A DNA stretch of 64,000 nucleotides from Spiribacter sp. 1M189 (GCF_040838345.1 NZ_JBAKFF010000001.1:1116001-1180000), one strand, 5' to 3'. Counted from the stretch's first letter, positions 16,465 through 28,558 are shown. The notes: a model not told the origin generated them from the letters alone. Numbers and translations: made by a program.

Positions 16465-18767
16465 CGCCGGCGCCGACGGCTCCGGGAGCCGCCCTTGCGA
16501 CTGCGCTCCTTGCGCTTGCCGCGATCCGGGCGCTCGCTGCGCTCCGGCTGCGGCAGCGGCTCGCCGTCCGGCCCCAGCGGATGGGCAACCGGGTCAAAGT
16601 CAATCTTGCCGTCATCGACATTGACCTGCGCGAGGCGCACGCGAATGCGGTCGGTCAGCCGGTATTCCTTCCCGGTGCGCTCGCCGACGAGGCGATGGCC
16701 GATGGCGTCGAAATGGAAGAAGTCCTGCTCGAGATTGGTGATGTGAATGAGCCCGTCCACGAACAGGTCATCCAGTTCGACGAACAGACCGAACGACGTC
16801 ACACCACTGATCACGCCAGTGAACTCCTCACCGAGGCGGGCGGCCATGAAGCGGCACTTGAGCGTCATGGTGGCGTCGCGGGTCGCCTCTTCGGCCCGGC
16901 GGTCCGTCATCGAGCAGTGCTCGCCGACGGTGACCAGTTGATCCTCGGTGTACTGAAACGCCTCGATGGGCTGCTTCGAGAGCACATGCTTGATCGCCCG
17001 GTGGACGATCAGATCCGGATAGCGGCGGATCGGCGAGGTGAAATGCGCATAGGCATCGAGGGCCAGGCCGAAGTGGCCGGCGTTATCCGGCCGGTACTCG
17101 GCGGCCATCATCGAGCGCAGCATGATGGTCTCGATCAGGTGCCGGTCGGGTCGCTTGCGGATCTGCTCGATGAGCCCGGCATAGTCCTTGGGCGTCGGCT
17201 CATCGCCCCCACCCAGCTTGAGGCCGGTCTGCGCGAGGAATTCGCGCAGGTTCTTCAGGCGTTCCTCGGCCGGCGGCTCATGCACGCGATAGAGCGCCGG
17301 GATGCGATGGCGGCGGAGGAAGCGCGCGGTGGCCACATTGGCCTTGACCATGCACTCCTCGATCAGCCGATGGGCATCTGTGCGCTCGGCGGGGTGCACA
17401 TCGGCGACTTGCCCCGAATTGTCGAATTCGATCACCGATTCGGTGGTATCGAAATCGAGCGCGCCGCGCTGTTCCCGGTCCCCTCGCATGGCATGGAACA
17501 CTTCGTAGAGGTGCTCGATGTGCTTGAGCAGCCCCTTATGCTGACGGCGCAGGGACGGATCGCGGTGATTATGGATCGCATCCACATCCTCATAGGTGAG
17601 CCGCGCCGAAGAGTTCATCACCCCTTCGTAGAAGCGCGAGCGCGTCAGTTGCCCCTCGGGATTGATCTGCATCTCGCAGACCATGCAGAGCCGATCGACC
17701 TCGGGATTGAGCGAGCACAGCCCGTTGGAGAGTGTCTCCGGCAGCATGGGCACGACATTGCGCGGGAAGTACACGGAGTTGCCGCGCTCGGCGGCCTCGG
17801 TATCCAGCGCCGAGTCCGTCGTGACATACGTGGCGACATCCGCGATGGCCACGATCAGCTTCCAGCCACTCTTGGTCGGTTCGCAGTACACCGCATCGTC
17901 GAAATCCCGCGCATCGGCACCATCAATGGTGACCAGTGGCAGTTCGCGCAGGTCACGGCGGCCGGCCTTGTTCTCCTCCGGAACCTGATCACCGAAACGC
18001 TCACTGTCGCGCAGCACCTCATCCGGCCATTCCACCGGAATGCCATGGGTCCGGGCGGCCACGGCCACCTCGTCGCCCGGCGCGATCTGCGTGCCGAACA
18101 CCTCGATGATGCGACCGATGGGCTGGCGGCGCTGTGAAGGCTGATTGACCACCTCGGCGGTGACCAGCTCGCCATGCTTCGCGCCGTTACGATCGGCGGC
18201 CGGAATGATCAGATCCTGATGCAGGCGCTTGTTGTTCGGCACCACAAAGCCGATGCCGCTTTCCTCGTAATAGCGCCCGGCGATCTCCTGGTTGGCGTGC
18301 TCGATGATTTCGACGACTTCGCCGCCGGGCCGGCCCTGCTCGTCATCGCCGGTGAGCCGGACCACGACGCGATCCCCGTTGAGCAGGCGACGCATCTCGC
18401 GTGGCGCAAGGTAGACGTTGGGGCCGGGCCGATCGGGATGCACCATACCCGAGCCGTCGGCCGAGGCGCGGATCCGGCCCCGCACAAGCTCTTCATTGTC
18501 GACGACGACGTAGCCGTTACGGCGGTTGCGGACCAACTGCCCGTCGCGCTCCATCGCCTTGAGCCGGCGTCGCAGCCCCTCCAGGGCGTCTTCGTCATCG
18601 AGGCCGAACAGCTCGGCCAGTTCCTTGCGCGACAACGGACGGGCCTGGTTCTCGAGTTGATCGATGATGTACTCCCGGCTGGGCACCGGGGACTCGTATT
18701 TCTCACGCTCCCGATCCAGGTACGGATCCCGGCCGGGGTCGGCGGTTTCGGTCTTGCGTTTTGACAT
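16461..18767 (-). CDS. rnr: Ribonuclease R
   Basis: 768-residue processive 3'-5' exoribonuclease of the RNB family, able to degrade structured RNA and involved in mRNA and rRNA turnover. It has an N-terminal helix-turn-helix/cold-shock region, an RNB catalytic domain with DGADARDFDDAVYCE (metal-binding Asp cluster), a C-terminal S1 domain (GEEFTGVISGVTSFGLFVEL) and a basic Arg/Lys/Ser-rich tail. The start at 18767 (MSKRKTE) has no Shine-Dalgarno sequence but has TATCCT 6 nt upstream, so it may be leaderless. It diverges from tRNA-Leu(CAG). Confidence 0.94.
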   Translation of the reverse strand: MSKRKTETADPGRDPYLDREREKYESPVPSREYIIDQLENQARPLSRKELAELFGLDDEDALEGLRRRLKAMERDGQLVRNRRNGYVVVDNEELVRGRIRASADGSGMVHPDRPGPNVYLAPREMRRLLNGDRVVVRLTGDDEQGRPGGEVVEIIEHANQEIAGRYYEESGIGFVVPNNKRLHQDLIIPAADRNGAKHGELVTAEVVNQPSQRRQPIGRIIEVFGTQIAPGDEVAVAARTHGIPVEWPDEVLRDSERFGDQVPEENKAGRRDLRELPLVTIDGADARDFDDAVYCEPTKSGWKLIVAIADVATYVTTDSALDTEAAERGNSVYFPRNVVPMLPETLSNGLCSLNPEVDRLCMVCEMQINPEGQLTRSRFYEGVMNSSARLTYEDVDAIHNHRDPSLRRQHKGLLKHIEHLYEVFHAMRGDREQRGALDFDTTESVIEFDNSGQVADVHPAERTDAHRLIEECMVKANVATARFLRRHRIPALYRVHEPPAEERLKNLREFLAQTGLKLGGGDEPTPKDYAGLIEQIRKRPDRHLIETIMLRSMMAAEYRPDNAGHFGLALDAYAHFTSPIRRYPDLIVHRAIKHVLSKQPIEAFQYTEDQLVTVGEHCSMTDRRAEEATRDATMTLKCRFMAARLGEEFTGVISGVTSFGLFVELDDLFVDGLIHITNLEQDFFHFDAIGHRLVGERTGKEYRLTDRIRVRLAQVNVDDGKIDFDPVAHPLGPDGEPLPQPERSERPDRGKRKERSRKGGSRSRRRRR

Positions 18768-18820
18768 GGGCGAAGGATACGGCATGCGCCGCGCGGTGCC
18801 TACGCGCAAATGACCGGCAT

Positions 18821-18849
18821 TTGACAGCAACGGGGTGCGACAGTATTCT
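18821..18849 (+). promoter_or_regulatory. Strong sigma-70 promoter for tRNA-Leu(CAG)
   Basis: Consensus -35 TTGACA (18821-18826), 17-bp spacer, -10 TATTCT (18844-18849). The transcript would start about 30 nt before the mature tRNA. Confidence 0.85.
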
Positions 18850-18860
18850 CAGCGCCGCTG

Positions 18861-18878
18861 TCGACGGGGTCCCGTCGA
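18861..18878 (+). other. Hairpin in the tRNA-Leu(CAG) 5' leader
   Basis: TCGACGG (18861-18867), loop GGTC, CCGTCGA (18872-18878): a perfect 7-bp stem 8 nt before the mature 5' end. It may assist precursor folding or processing. It is not a terminator. Confidence 0.4.
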
Positions 18879-18886
18879 TCAGCAAA

Positions 18887-18973
18887 GCCGAGGTGGCGGA
18901 ATTGGTAGACGCGCTAGCTTCAGGTGCTAGTGGGGGAAACCCCGTGGAGGTTCAAGTCCTCTCCTCGGCACCA
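18887..18973 (+). tRNA. tRNA-Leu(CAG)
   Basis: 87-nt class II tRNA with acceptor stem GCCGAGG/CCTCGGC, anticodon loop TTCAGGT (CAG, reading CUG), a long variable arm and encoded CCA (18971-18973). It lies between rnr and the gloA-gadB segment. Confidence 0.97.
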
Positions 18974-19020
18974 CGTCCCCGACGCAGTCCGTGCACTGCA
19001 ACCCGACCGAAGAAGGTGTC

Positions 19021-19042
19021 CGCGCAGGCAATAGCCCGCGCG
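19021..19042. other. Strong stem-loop between tRNA-Leu and gloA
   Basis: CGCGCAGGC (19021-19029), loop AATA, GCCCGCGCG (19034-19042): nine positions with one A-C mismatch. It lies between the ends of the convergent tRNA-Leu and gloA transcripts. No U-run follows on either strand, so it may be a processing or partial termination structure. Confidence 0.35.
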
Positions 19043-19067
19043 AACGGTGATCACTCCATAGGACGCC

Positions 19068-19604
19068 TCACCGGCCCAGATCCGGCAGACGCGCAGGTTC
19101 GATAACTTCGATCCAGTATCCATCGGGATCACGGATGAACGCGACATCCGGCAGCTTGCCCTGCTCAGGGCGCTTTATGAAATCAACACCCTGATCATCA
19201 AACCATTTCATCGCTGCATCCAGATCCGGTACGGCGATACAGATGTGACCATACCCTTGGGGTGCATCATTCCCGTTGTGGTACTGGACATCAGGGTCAT
19301 CTTCGCTGCCCCAGTTATGCGTGAGCTCGAGAAGCCCGCTCTGCGAGAACGTCCATACCGTGCGCTCACCGGTCTCCGCCGGGGGGGCTCCCGCCTCGCC
19401 GGGCGGTTGGAGGAAATATAGAGAGAAACCCAGCTCCTCGAAGTCCAGCCGGCGCAGCACCCGCATACCCAGCACGCCCGTGTAGAACGCCAGTGAGCGC
19501 TCGGGATCCTTAACTCGCACCATACTATGGTTGAGAGTGAAGCCTCGCGTTGCGGCGGGGGTGTCAGCGACCACGCCGGGATACTTCTCGGTGGTGAATG
19601 CCAT
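19068..19604 (-). CDS. gloA: Lactoylglutathione lyase (glyoxalase I)
   Basis: 178-residue metalloenzyme that isomerises the methylglyoxal-glutathione hemithioacetal. It is the longer form (about 180 residues, as in eukaryotes and pseudomonads) rather than the 135-residue E. coli type. It has LNHSMVRVKDPERSLAFYTG at the start, GLLELTHNWGSE, GYGHICIAVPDL and a C-terminal IRDPDGYWIEVIEP. Metal ligands His, Glu, His and Glu lie in these motifs. The start at 19604 has AGGAGG 10 nt upstream; an ORF extension to 19883 overlaps gadB and is not conserved. It diverges from gadB. Confidence 0.92.
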   Translation of the reverse strand: MAFTTEKYPGVVADTPAATRGFTLNHSMVRVKDPERSLAFYTGVLGMRVLRRLDFEELGFSLYFLQPPGEAGAPPAETGERTVWTFSQSGLLELTHNWGSEDDPDVQYHNGNDAPQGYGHICIAVPDLDAAMKWFDDQGVDFIKRPEQGKLPDVAFIRDPDGYWIEVIEPARLPDLGR

Positions 19605-19730
19605 CCTCTGAAAGCCTCCTGCTAGATGAAAGAGAAACGGTAGCGTAGCGTCGACACCCGGATCCACTGTGGCGGCATCCAGACCGCTCACGACCAGCGG
19701 GCGCGAGCGATGGCCTGTCGCGCGCTTCGA

Positions 19731-19759
19731 TTGAATCGCAGCCGCGCACAAGCAATACT
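19731..19759 (+). promoter_or_regulatory. Candidate promoter for glutamate decarboxylase
   Basis: TTGAAT (19731-19736), 17-bp spacer, AATACT (19754-19759), about 46 bp before the start codon. Confidence 0.5.
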
Positions 19760-19805
19760 TTGTGCCTTGTGAACCGCCCATGTCTGACTGAACAGGGATC
19801 ATCCC

Positions 19806-21185
19806 ATGACGGATTGCGCCGATAGCACCACCGACGAGCTCTACGCCTCCCATACGCTCTCTCTGGCACTTGAGAAATCGCAATTCCCCGCTGACGCGGC
19901 CAACCCGCGGGCGGTGAGCGCGGCGATCCGCGACGAACTGCTACTGGACGGCAATGCCCGGCAGAACCTCGCGACCTTCTGTCAGACCTGGGAGGAGCCG
20001 GAAATCCACGAGCTCATGGACGTCTGCATCGACAAGAACATGGTCGACAAGGACGAATATCCACAGACGGCGGAAATCGAGGCGCGCTGCGTGCGCATGC
20101 TGGCCGACCTATGGAATGCGCCGGCCGGGCCGGCCACCGGATGCTCGACCACCGGCTCCAGCGAGGCCGCGATGCTGGGCGGGCTCGCGATGAAACGCCG
20201 CTGGGAGGCGAAGCGCAAGGCTCAGGGGCTGAGCACGGACAAACCCAACCTCGTCACCGGGCCGGTCCAGGTCTGCTGGCATAAGTTCACCCGCTACTGG
20301 GACATCGAGCATCGCGAGATTCCCATGGAGCCGGGACGCCTGCTGATGACCCCGGAGGAGGCGCTGAAGTACTGCGACGAGAACACCATCGGTGTGGTGC
20401 CCACCCTGGGGGTCACGTTCACCGGTGAATTCGAGCCGGTCAAGGCGATCAGTGACGCCCTCGATCAGCTCGAGCGGGACACCGGCCTCGACATCCCGAT
20501 TCATGTGGATGGGGCGAGCGGGGGTTTTCTGGCCCCGTTCTGCGCCCCGGACCTCGAGTGGGACTTCCGCCTCCCGCGGGTGCGCTCGATCAACGCCTCG
20601 GGGCACAAATTCGGCCTGGCGCCGCTCGGCGTCGGTTGGGTGCTCTGGCGCGAGCAGAGCGATCTGCCCGAAAACATGGTCTTCTGGGTCAACTATCTGG
20701 GCGGCGACATGAAGGATATCGCCCTCAATTTCTCCCGGCCCGGCGGCCAGATCGTCTGCCAGTACTACAATTTCGTGCGCCTGGGCCGCGACGGCTATGA
20801 GCGCGTGCACGGCGCCTGCTATGACACGGCCGCCTATCTCGCCGGCGAGATCGCGGCGATGGGACCTTTCGAGATCATCTACGACGGCGATCGCTCCCGC
20901 GGCATCCCCGCGGTCTCCTGGAAGCTGAAGGACGGAACCGATCCCGGCTTCACGCTGTTTGATCTGGCGGATCGGCTGCGCGCCCGGGGCTGGCAGGTGC
21001 CGGCCTACACCCTGCCGCCGAAGTGCGATGATCAGGCGATCCAGCGCATCCTCGTGCGCAATGGCGTGAGCCGCGACCTCTCAGAGCTTCTGATCGGCGA
21101 TATGAAGGCGGCACTCGAGCATCTCGAGGAACATCCGGCAAGGGTGCCGCTCGGCGAGGACGACGCCTCGGGTTTCCACCACTAG
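19806..21185 (+). CDS. gadB: Glutamate decarboxylase (PLP-dependent)
   Basis: 459-residue cytosolic enzyme converting glutamate and a proton to GABA and CO2, typically for acid resistance or GABA shunting. PLP is held by Lys268 in [18 protein letters not shown]; substrate and cofactor residues lie in [14 protein letters not shown] and [13 protein letters not shown]. Length and order match bacterial GadA/B. The C-terminus ends GFHH, retaining the terminal His that in E. coli closes the active site at neutral pH. No GadC antiporter or GadE/X regulator is adjacent; instead an unknown membrane protein follows 34 bp later. The upstream site CAGGGA is modest. Confidence 0.93.
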   Translation: MTDCADSTTDELYASHTLSLALEKSQFPADAANPRAVSAAIRDELLLDGNARQNLATFCQTWEEPEIHELMDVCIDKNMVDKDEYPQTAEIEARCVRMLADLWNAPAGPATGCSTTGSSEAAMLGGLAMKRRWEAKRKAQGLSTDKPNLVTGPVQVCWHKFTRYWDIEHREIPMEPGRLLMTPEEALKYCDENTIGVVPTLGVTFTGEFEPVKAISDALDQLERDTGLDIPIHVDGASGGFLAPFCAPDLEWDFRLPRVRSINASGHKFGLAPLGVGWVLWREQSDLPENMVFWVNYLGGDMKDIALNFSRPGGQIVCQYYNFVRLGRDGYERVHGACYDTAAYLAGEIAAMGPFEIIYDGDRSRGIPAVSWKLKDGTDPGFTLFDLADRLRARGWQVPAYTLPPKCDDQAIQRILVRNGVSRDLSELLIGDMKAALEHLEEHPARVPLGEDDASGFHH

Positions 21186-21219
21186 GGGCAGTCCCATCGC
21201 TCGGAAAAACCACCACGGC

Positions 21220-23354
<2,135 letters not shown>

Positions 23355-24563
23355 CTAGAGCGGCTCGACCCGCCAGTCGCCATCCGCAGTGGATGACAAC
23401 TGCCGGTCGCATCCCATATCCGCTGCTTCGCCCTCATGGCCCGGCAATAACCAGACCACGGTCTCGCCAGCCGCCCGCAGCGCGGTGATCCTTTCCCTCA
23501 GGGCGGTATCGCCACGCCAGGGGGCAGCGATCGCTCCCGGTTCTGCGTGGCGGTCACGCCTGCCGGCCGTCACCCGGTAGAGCGCCTTGAGATCGGCACT
23601 GAACCCGGTGGCCGGACGGCCGCGACCGAATACCGCACCGATATCGTCATAACGCCCGCCCCGGGCTAGCTCGCCGGACACCCCCGGGGTATAGGCGGCA
23701 AAGACGACACCCGTGTGATACCGATAACCCCGCAGCTCACCGAGATCAAAATGCAGCGTAACCTCCGGCAGGCCGGCCGCCAGTGCCTCGGCGATGCGGG
23801 CGAGCGAATCCAGGGCCTCGCCCACCGCCTCACCGGCACCCCGAAGCCGCTCCTGCGCCTCAGCAAGCACTTCGAGTCCGCCACTCAGCGAGGCGAGTGC
23901 CGCCAGTCGGTCGCGGAGAGGCGATGCGACGCCGAACGCGTCGAGCAGCTCGTTGATATCCGCCGCGGCCTTGCGCTGCAACGCGTCCCAGAGCTGTCCC
24001 TCGGCATCGCTGTCCAGACCCGCCTCCGCACTCAGGCCGCGGAAAATACCCACATGCCCCAGGTCGATGTGCAGCGCTCCGACACCCGCCTCCGAGAGGA
24101 GCTCGGCCATGAGGGTGATGACCTCGACATCGCTCTCGATGCCGGCATGGCCATACAACTCGGCACCCATTTGGAGGGGGTTGCGGGAGCCGTCGGCACC
24201 CTCCGGCCGCGTCCGCAGTACGGTGCCGCTGTAGCAGAGCCGCACCGGCCCTTCCCGGCGCAACTGATGGGCGTCGATGCGCGCGGCCTGCGGCGTGATA
24301 TCCGCCCGCACGCCCATCATGCGGCCACTCAACTGGTCGGTCAGTTTGAAGGTCTGCAGATCGAGATCATGGGCCACGCCGGAGAGCAGCGCCTCCAGGT
24401 ATTCGATCGCCGGCGGCATGATCAGGGCGTAGCCCCAGCGCGCGCAGCGCTCGAGGCATGACTGGCGGAGCTGCTCGAGGCCCGCTGCCGCCGGTGGCAG
24501 CAGCTCTTCCACCGCATCGGGCAGCAGCCAGGGGTTGCGCTTGCCCGCCAGATTGTCGTTCAT
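23355..24563 (-). CDS. hisZ: ATP phosphoribosyltransferase regulatory subunit
   Basis: 402-residue HisRS-like paralogue that forms a complex with short-form HisG in histidine synthesis. It begins with the class II synthetase-like fold (NPWLLPDAVEELLPPAAAGLE), has motif 2-like VRLCYSGTVLRTRPEG and a C-terminal GGRYDDIGAVFGRGRPATGF. It lacks the histidyl-tRNA synthetase anticodon-binding domain. HisG is not in the window. It lies between the DUF2065 gene and purA, as in many gammaproteobacteria. Confidence 0.92.
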   Translation of the reverse strand: MNDNLAGKRNPWLLPDAVEELLPPAAAGLEQLRQSCLERCARWGYALIMPPAIEYLEALLSGVAHDLDLQTFKLTDQLSGRMMGVRADITPQAARIDAHQLRREGPVRLCYSGTVLRTRPEGADGSRNPLQMGAELYGHAGIESDVEVITLMAELLSEAGVGALHIDLGHVGIFRGLSAEAGLDSDAEGQLWDALQRKAAADINELLDAFGVASPLRDRLAALASLSGGLEVLAEAQERLRGAGEAVGEALDSLARIAEALAAGLPEVTLHFDLGELRGYRYHTGVVFAAYTPGVSGELARGGRYDDIGAVFGRGRPATGFSADLKALYRVTAGRRDRHAEPGAIAAPWRGDTALRERITALRAAGETVVWLLPGHEGEAADMGCDRQLSSTADGDWRVEPL

Positions 24564-24574
24564 GCCCCCTCCCC

Positions 24575-24757
24575 TCAGCGGATCAGATAAAGCAGCAGGA
24601 CGCCTGCCAGCATGGTGCCCAACCCTGTCAGACGCAGGCTCTTGTCATTCTGCTGCACGATCGAGAACAAGGCCCGACGCAGGCTACGCGGGCTCAGGAA
24701 TGGCAGGATCCCCTCGATGATCAGCATCAGCGCGATCGCCGTGAGCAGATCCTGCAT
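24575..24757 (-). CDS. DUF2065 (YjeT-like) small membrane protein
   Basis: 60-residue protein with two hydrophobic helices (about 3-22 and 42-59) joined by a loop containing LSPRSLRRALFSI. It matches the DUF2065/YjeT family found directly after hflC and before purA in gammaproteobacteria. Function is unknown; linkage to the HflKC complex is from gene order only. Confidence 0.8.
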   Translation of the reverse strand: MQDLLTAIALMLIIEGILPFLSPRSLRRALFSIVQQNDKSLRLTGLGTMLAGVLLLYLIR

Positions 24758-24771
24758 CCCGTTGACGTCAA

Positions 24772-25647
24772 TCAGGGCTGCAAGGTGTCAAGCTGGTCGA
24801 AGTAGCGGAAGAACTCCGATTCCGGCGAGAGAACGAGCATGTCGTCCTGAGAGTTAAAGGTGTTCTCGTAGGCCCGCAGGCTGCGATAGAACCTGTAGAA
24901 CTCCTCATCGGCCCCATAGGCATCGGCATAGATCGCCGTTGCCTGCGCATCCGCCTGACCGCGAAGCTCTTCGGCCTGTCGTTGCGCCTCGGCGATGATC
25001 TCCGTGCGCCGGCGATCCGCCGCCGACCGGATGCGCTCCGCCTGCTCCTGACCTTCCGCCCGGAACTCACGCGCCACCTGTTCTCGCGCCGCGACCATGC
25101 GGTTGAACACCGATTCGCTCACGCCCTCCGGCAGGTCGACACGCTGCAGTCGGACATCAAGGACCGCGATGCCAAGGGAGTCGCCGGCCCTCTTCGCCTG
25201 CTCGGTGAGGATCGACATGATCTCGGCGCGGTCGCCGGAGATCACCTCCTGGACCGTCCGCTTACCGAACTCGGCCCGCAGGCCGTCCCGGATGATCTCG
25301 GAGAGGCGCAGGTTGGCGCGCCGGGGATTGGCACCCACGGTCACGTAATATTGCTCGACGTCCTCAACGCGCCACTTCACGAACGAGTCAACGATCAGGT
25401 TCTTCTGCTCGCTGGTCAGAAACCGCTGCGGGCTCTCGTTGAGAGTCTGCACCCGGGCGTCGACCTTGCGAACGTTGTTCACGAACGGGATCTGAAAGTA
25501 GAGACCCGGCATGTAGTCGGTACGGACCACTTCACCCAGCCGGAATTTCAGTGCGCGTTCGGTTTCCTTGACGGTGAAAGTGCCGAAGGTGATACCCACG
25601 ATCAGCAGGACGATCACCACCGCGCCGATTGTAGTCAGGCGATTCAT
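24772..25647 (-). CDS. hflC: HflC, membrane protease modulator
   Basis: 291-residue SPFH/band-7 protein anchored by one N-terminal helix (about 5-24), facing the periplasm. With HflK it forms a large cage that regulates FtsH. The band-7 domain (FTVKETERALKFRLGE...) is followed by a long coiled-coil rich in Glu, Arg and Ala (about 170-240) and a conserved C-terminal YRSLRAYENTF. Its ATG overlaps the hflK stop in TGATG. Confidence 0.96.
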   Translation of the reverse strand: MNRLTTIGAVVIVLLIVGITFGTFTVKETERALKFRLGEVVRTDYMPGLYFQIPFVNNVRKVDARVQTLNESPQRFLTSEQKNLIVDSFVKWRVEDVEQYYVTVGANPRRANLRLSEIIRDGLRAEFGKRTVQEVISGDRAEIMSILTEQAKRAGDSLGIAVLDVRLQRVDLPEGVSESVFNRMVAAREQVAREFRAEGQEQAERIRSAADRRRTEIIAEAQRQAEELRGQADAQATAIYADAYGADEEFYRFYRSLRAYENTFNSQDDMLVLSPESEFFRYFDQLDTLQP

Positions 25648-26900
25648 CAGCGTGTCTCCCGCATGCGCAGCGAGCTGCTCGGTACGCTGCTCTGTGATCG
25701 GTTCGAGCTGCTGTTGCTCGAGACGGTGTTATCCATCGACGATGTTCCGCTGGTGTCCGTACTGCTGCCGGTGGCACCGCTGGAGCGCATCATCCGGTCA
25801 AGCGGCAGGTACATGAGCTGCTGACTGGATTCGTTGTCGATCAGCACCTTGGCCGAGTTACCCAGCACGCGCTCCATCGTGTCGAGATACAGGCGATCGC
25901 GCGTCACGCGAGGCGCCTTGGCGTACTCCTGCTGCTGCTGCGAGAACCGGCTGGCATCACCCTCGGCCCGCTGCACGATGCGCGCGACGTAGCCCTGGGC
26001 TTCCTCGCCGATACGCGCGGCCTGACCCTGAGCCCGCGGAATCACCTCGTTGCGATAGGCCTCGGCCTGGTTGATCAGTCGCTCGCGGTCCTCACGTGCC
26101 TTGATGGCATCCTCAAAGGCCGGCTGCACCTGCTCCGGCGGCTGGGCATCCTGAATGACCACTTCCACCACTTCGATGCCGACCTCGTATTCATCCAGCG
26201 CCTGGACCACGAGCTCGCGGGTGCGCTGGGCCACCTCGGTCCGGCCCTCGGTGATCACAAAGTCCATACGCCGTTTGCCAACGACCTCGCGGAGCGCGCT
26301 CTCGGTGAGCTCCTTGAGGGTCTGCTGCGGATCAACGAAGTTGAAGACGAAGTCCGCGGCGTTAGAGACCTGATACTGCACCGCAAGCTGGACGTTCACG
26401 ATGTTCTCGTCCTCGGTGAGCATGAGGGCCTCGGAGAGCACTGGCCGGGTCTGCTGCGCGGAGACCGCCTGGTAGCCAATGGTGATCCGTCGACGGCTGG
26501 AGACGTCGACCGTCTGCACCGACTCGATGGGATAGGGCAGATGCCAGTGTGGACCCGGCATGGCGATCGACTGATAGGCGCCGAAGCGGGTGACGACCCC
26601 TCGGGTCCCCTCGTCGATGATGTAGATGCCAGAGAGGATCCAGACGGTCAGCAGCAGGCCGACGATGATGCCGATACCCTTGAGGCCCGGCGCCTTTGGC
26701 CTGCCTCCTCCGCTGCTATCATCGCCGCCACCGCCGAACCCGCGGTTGCCACCACCGCGTTTACCGAACAGGCCTTCCAGGCGCTGACGCAGCTTGCGGA
26801 TCGCTTCGTCCAGGTCAGGCGGCCCCTGATTGTTGCCGCGGCCGCCCCCGCCACTGCTCCAGGGGTCGCGGTTGCCGCCACCGGGTTCGTTCCAGGCCAT
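25647..26900 (-). CDS. hflK: HflK, membrane protease modulator
   Basis: 417-residue partner of HflC. The N-terminus is Gly/Asn-rich (MAWNEPGGGNRDPW...), followed by a conserved PPDLDEAIRKL segment, one membrane helix (about 77-97, IGIIVGLLLTVWILSGIYII), and a band-7 domain starting VDEGTRGVVTRFG-like sequence with HWHLPYPIESV. A Ser/Thr-rich tail follows the coiled coil. The start at 26900 has GGAGA upstream; a further ATG at 26972 is not conserved. It is translationally coupled to hflC. Confidence 0.96.
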   Translation of the reverse strand: MAWNEPGGGNRDPWSSGGGGRGNNQGPPDLDEAIRKLRQRLEGLFGKRGGGNRGFGGGGDDSSGGGRPKAPGLKGIGIIVGLLLTVWILSGIYIIDEGTRGVVTRFGAYQSIAMPGPHWHLPYPIESVQTVDVSSRRRITIGYQAVSAQQTRPVLSEALMLTEDENIVNVQLAVQYQVSNAADFVFNFVDPQQTLKELTESALREVVGKRRMDFVITEGRTEVAQRTRELVVQALDEYEVGIEVVEVVIQDAQPPEQVQPAFEDAIKAREDRERLINQAEAYRNEVIPRAQGQAARIGEEAQGYVARIVQRAEGDASRFSQQQQEYAKAPRVTRDRLYLDTMERVLGNSAKVLIDNESSQQLMYLPLDRMMRSSGATGSSTDTSGTSSMDNTVSSNSSSNRSQSSVPSSSLRMRETR

Positions 26901-26955
26901 GCAAATTCTCCAATGTTTGGCGATCGGCACCGTCGCCGGCACCAACCGCGTGATT

Positions 26956-28374
26956 CTAATGAGCCACCGCACCTACCGGCAAGTTGGCATCCGCGAAAGG
27001 CATGAGTTCCGCGGCCAGTCCTTCGTGCCGGTAGAGCCGTTCGAGCTCCCGACGCGGCAGCTCGACGGCCAGCCGGACATGGCCCGAATCGGTGTATTGC
27101 TCCTCAAGGACATCCCCAAGGGCGTAGAAACGCGCCCGCAGCCGTCCTTCCGACGGACTGAGCTCAATCACCCCGCGCGCCTGCTCGGCGCTCACGCGCT
27201 CGGCGATGGCCTCATGGAGCAGATCGAGGCCTTCACCCGTGGCCGCAGACAGCCACACCGCCACGGCCTGCCCGTCATCATCCCGATCGATCCTGGGCGC
27301 CATGCCCCGCGCGTCGATCTTGTTGTAGACGCGCAACTGCGGCACCTCATCCGCTGCCAGCGCCTTCAACACCGACGCCACCTCCACCGCGTTGTCTTCA
27401 CGCGCTGGGTCGGCCGCATCAATCACGTGCACCAGCAGGTCCGCCTCGACCACTTCTTCAAGCGTCGAGCGGAACGCCGCGACAAGCTGCGGCGGCAGAT
27501 CACGGATGAAGCCGACGGTATCCGCGAGCACGGCCGCCTCACCGCCAGCAAGCTCGATACGCCGCAACGTGGTGTCGAGCGTGGCGAAGAGCTGGTCGGC
27601 GGAGTAGACGCCCGAGTCGGCGACGCGATTGAACAGCGTCGACTTGCCGGCATTCGTATAGCCCACCAGCGAGACCGCCGGCAGATCCTTCCGGCGACGG
27701 GCCTTGCGTCCCTGGTCGCGCTGCTGGCGAACCCGGCCGAGGCGTTTCTCGAGCTGCCGGATCCGGTTGCCGAGCATGCGACGGTCGAGTTCGAGCTGGG
27801 TCTCGCCCGGGCCGCGCAGCCCGATGCCACCCTTCTGGCGCTCTAGATGCGACCACCCCCGCACCAGGCGGCTGGCGATATGGCGCAACTGGGCAAGCTC
27901 GACCTGGAGCTTGCCCTCGTGGGAGCGGGCACGCTGGGCGAAGATATCGAGAATCAGACCGGTGCGATCGAGCACTCGGCAGCGCAGGGCGCGTTCGATA
28001 TTCCGCTCCTGCACCGGCGACAGCGCATGGTTGATGAGCACCAGGTCGGCGTCGTGGTCGCCCAGCATGCGGGCGAGCTCTTCGACCTTGCCCGGCCCCA
28101 CGTAGGTCCGCGGATCCGGCTTCCGGCGTCGCCCGGTCTGGCTGGCAACAACCTCTGCACCAGCGGATTCGGCGAGGGCATGGAACTCGCGCAGGGCATC
28201 GTCGGCATCGACGACGCCATCATCCACCTGCACCAGCACCGCCCGCTCACCGCCGCCGGGGCGCTCGAAAAGCTGCGATGGCGCGGTCTCGGGACCCGCC
28301 GCGCGCTCAGTCTTCGTCGGCTTCGGGATTACGCTCCTCCTGCAACAGACTGCGGACGTTGCGGGACGGGACAA
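26956..28374 (-). CDS. hflX: GTPase HflX
   Basis: Ribosome-associated GTPase that splits stalled ribosomes. It has the HflX N-terminal domain, glycine-rich linker ([20 protein letters not shown]), G1 [10 protein letters not shown]3 DTVGFI, G4 NKID and a C-terminal domain. The start is uncertain. The family N-terminus aligns near [14 protein letters not shown], but the codon there is CTT and no in-frame ATG occurs upstream. The first usable codon is a TTG at 28374 inside hfq, giving 472 residues. An AGGAGGAG inside the hfq end lies downstream of that TTG. With this start the gene overlaps hfq by 68 bp. Confidence 0.9.
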   Translation of the reverse strand: MSRPATSAVCCRRSVIPKPTKTERAAGPETAPSQLFERPGGGERAVLVQVDDGVVDADDALREFHALAESAGAEVVASQTGRRRKPDPRTYVGPGKVEELARMLGDHDADLVLINHALSPVQERNIERALRCRVLDRTGLILDIFAQRARSHEGKLQVELAQLRHIASRLVRGWSHLERQKGGIGLRGPGETQLELDRRMLGNRIRQLEKRLGRVRQQRDQGRKARRRKDLPAVSLVGYTNAGKSTLFNRVADSGVYSADQLFATLDTTLRRIELAGGEAAVLADTVGFIRDLPPQLVAAFRSTLEEVVEADLLVHVIDAADPAREDNAVEVASVLKALAADEVPQLRVYNKIDARGMAPRIDRDDDGQAVAVWLSAATGEGLDLLHEAIAERVSAEQARGVIELSPSEGRLRARFYALGDVLEEQYTDSGHVRLAVELPRRELERLYRHEGLAAELMPFADANLPVGAVAH

Positions 28375-28558
28375 TCGTGGAGATGGCGTGCTTGTACACC
28401 ATCTGGCTGATGGAGTTACGCAGCAGGATCACGAACTGGTCGAACGACTCCACCTGGCCCTGCAGCTTGATGCCGTTGACCAGATAGATGGACACCGGAA
28501 CCTTCTCCTTGCGAAGCGCGTTCAGAAATGGTTCCTGCAATGACTGCCCCTTCGACAT
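28307..28558 (-). CDS. hfq: RNA chaperone Hfq
   Basis: 83-residue Sm-like hexameric protein that pairs small RNAs with mRNAs. Sm1 ([20 protein letters not shown]) and Sm2 ([12 protein letters not shown]) are intact, as is the N-terminal QEPFLNALR. The acidic C-terminal tail is short ([10 protein letters not shown]). The start has AAGGAG. It lies between miaA and hflX, as in E. coli. Confidence 0.98.
   Translation of the reverse strand: MSKGQSLQEPFLNALRKEKVPVSIYLVNGIKLQGQVESFDQFVILLRNSISQMVYKHAISTIVPSRNVRSLLQEERNPEADED

Noticed and set aside
16581-18137. 518-codon open frame antisense to rnr
   Set aside because: The RNase R reading frame carries all catalytic motifs; the antisense frame has none.
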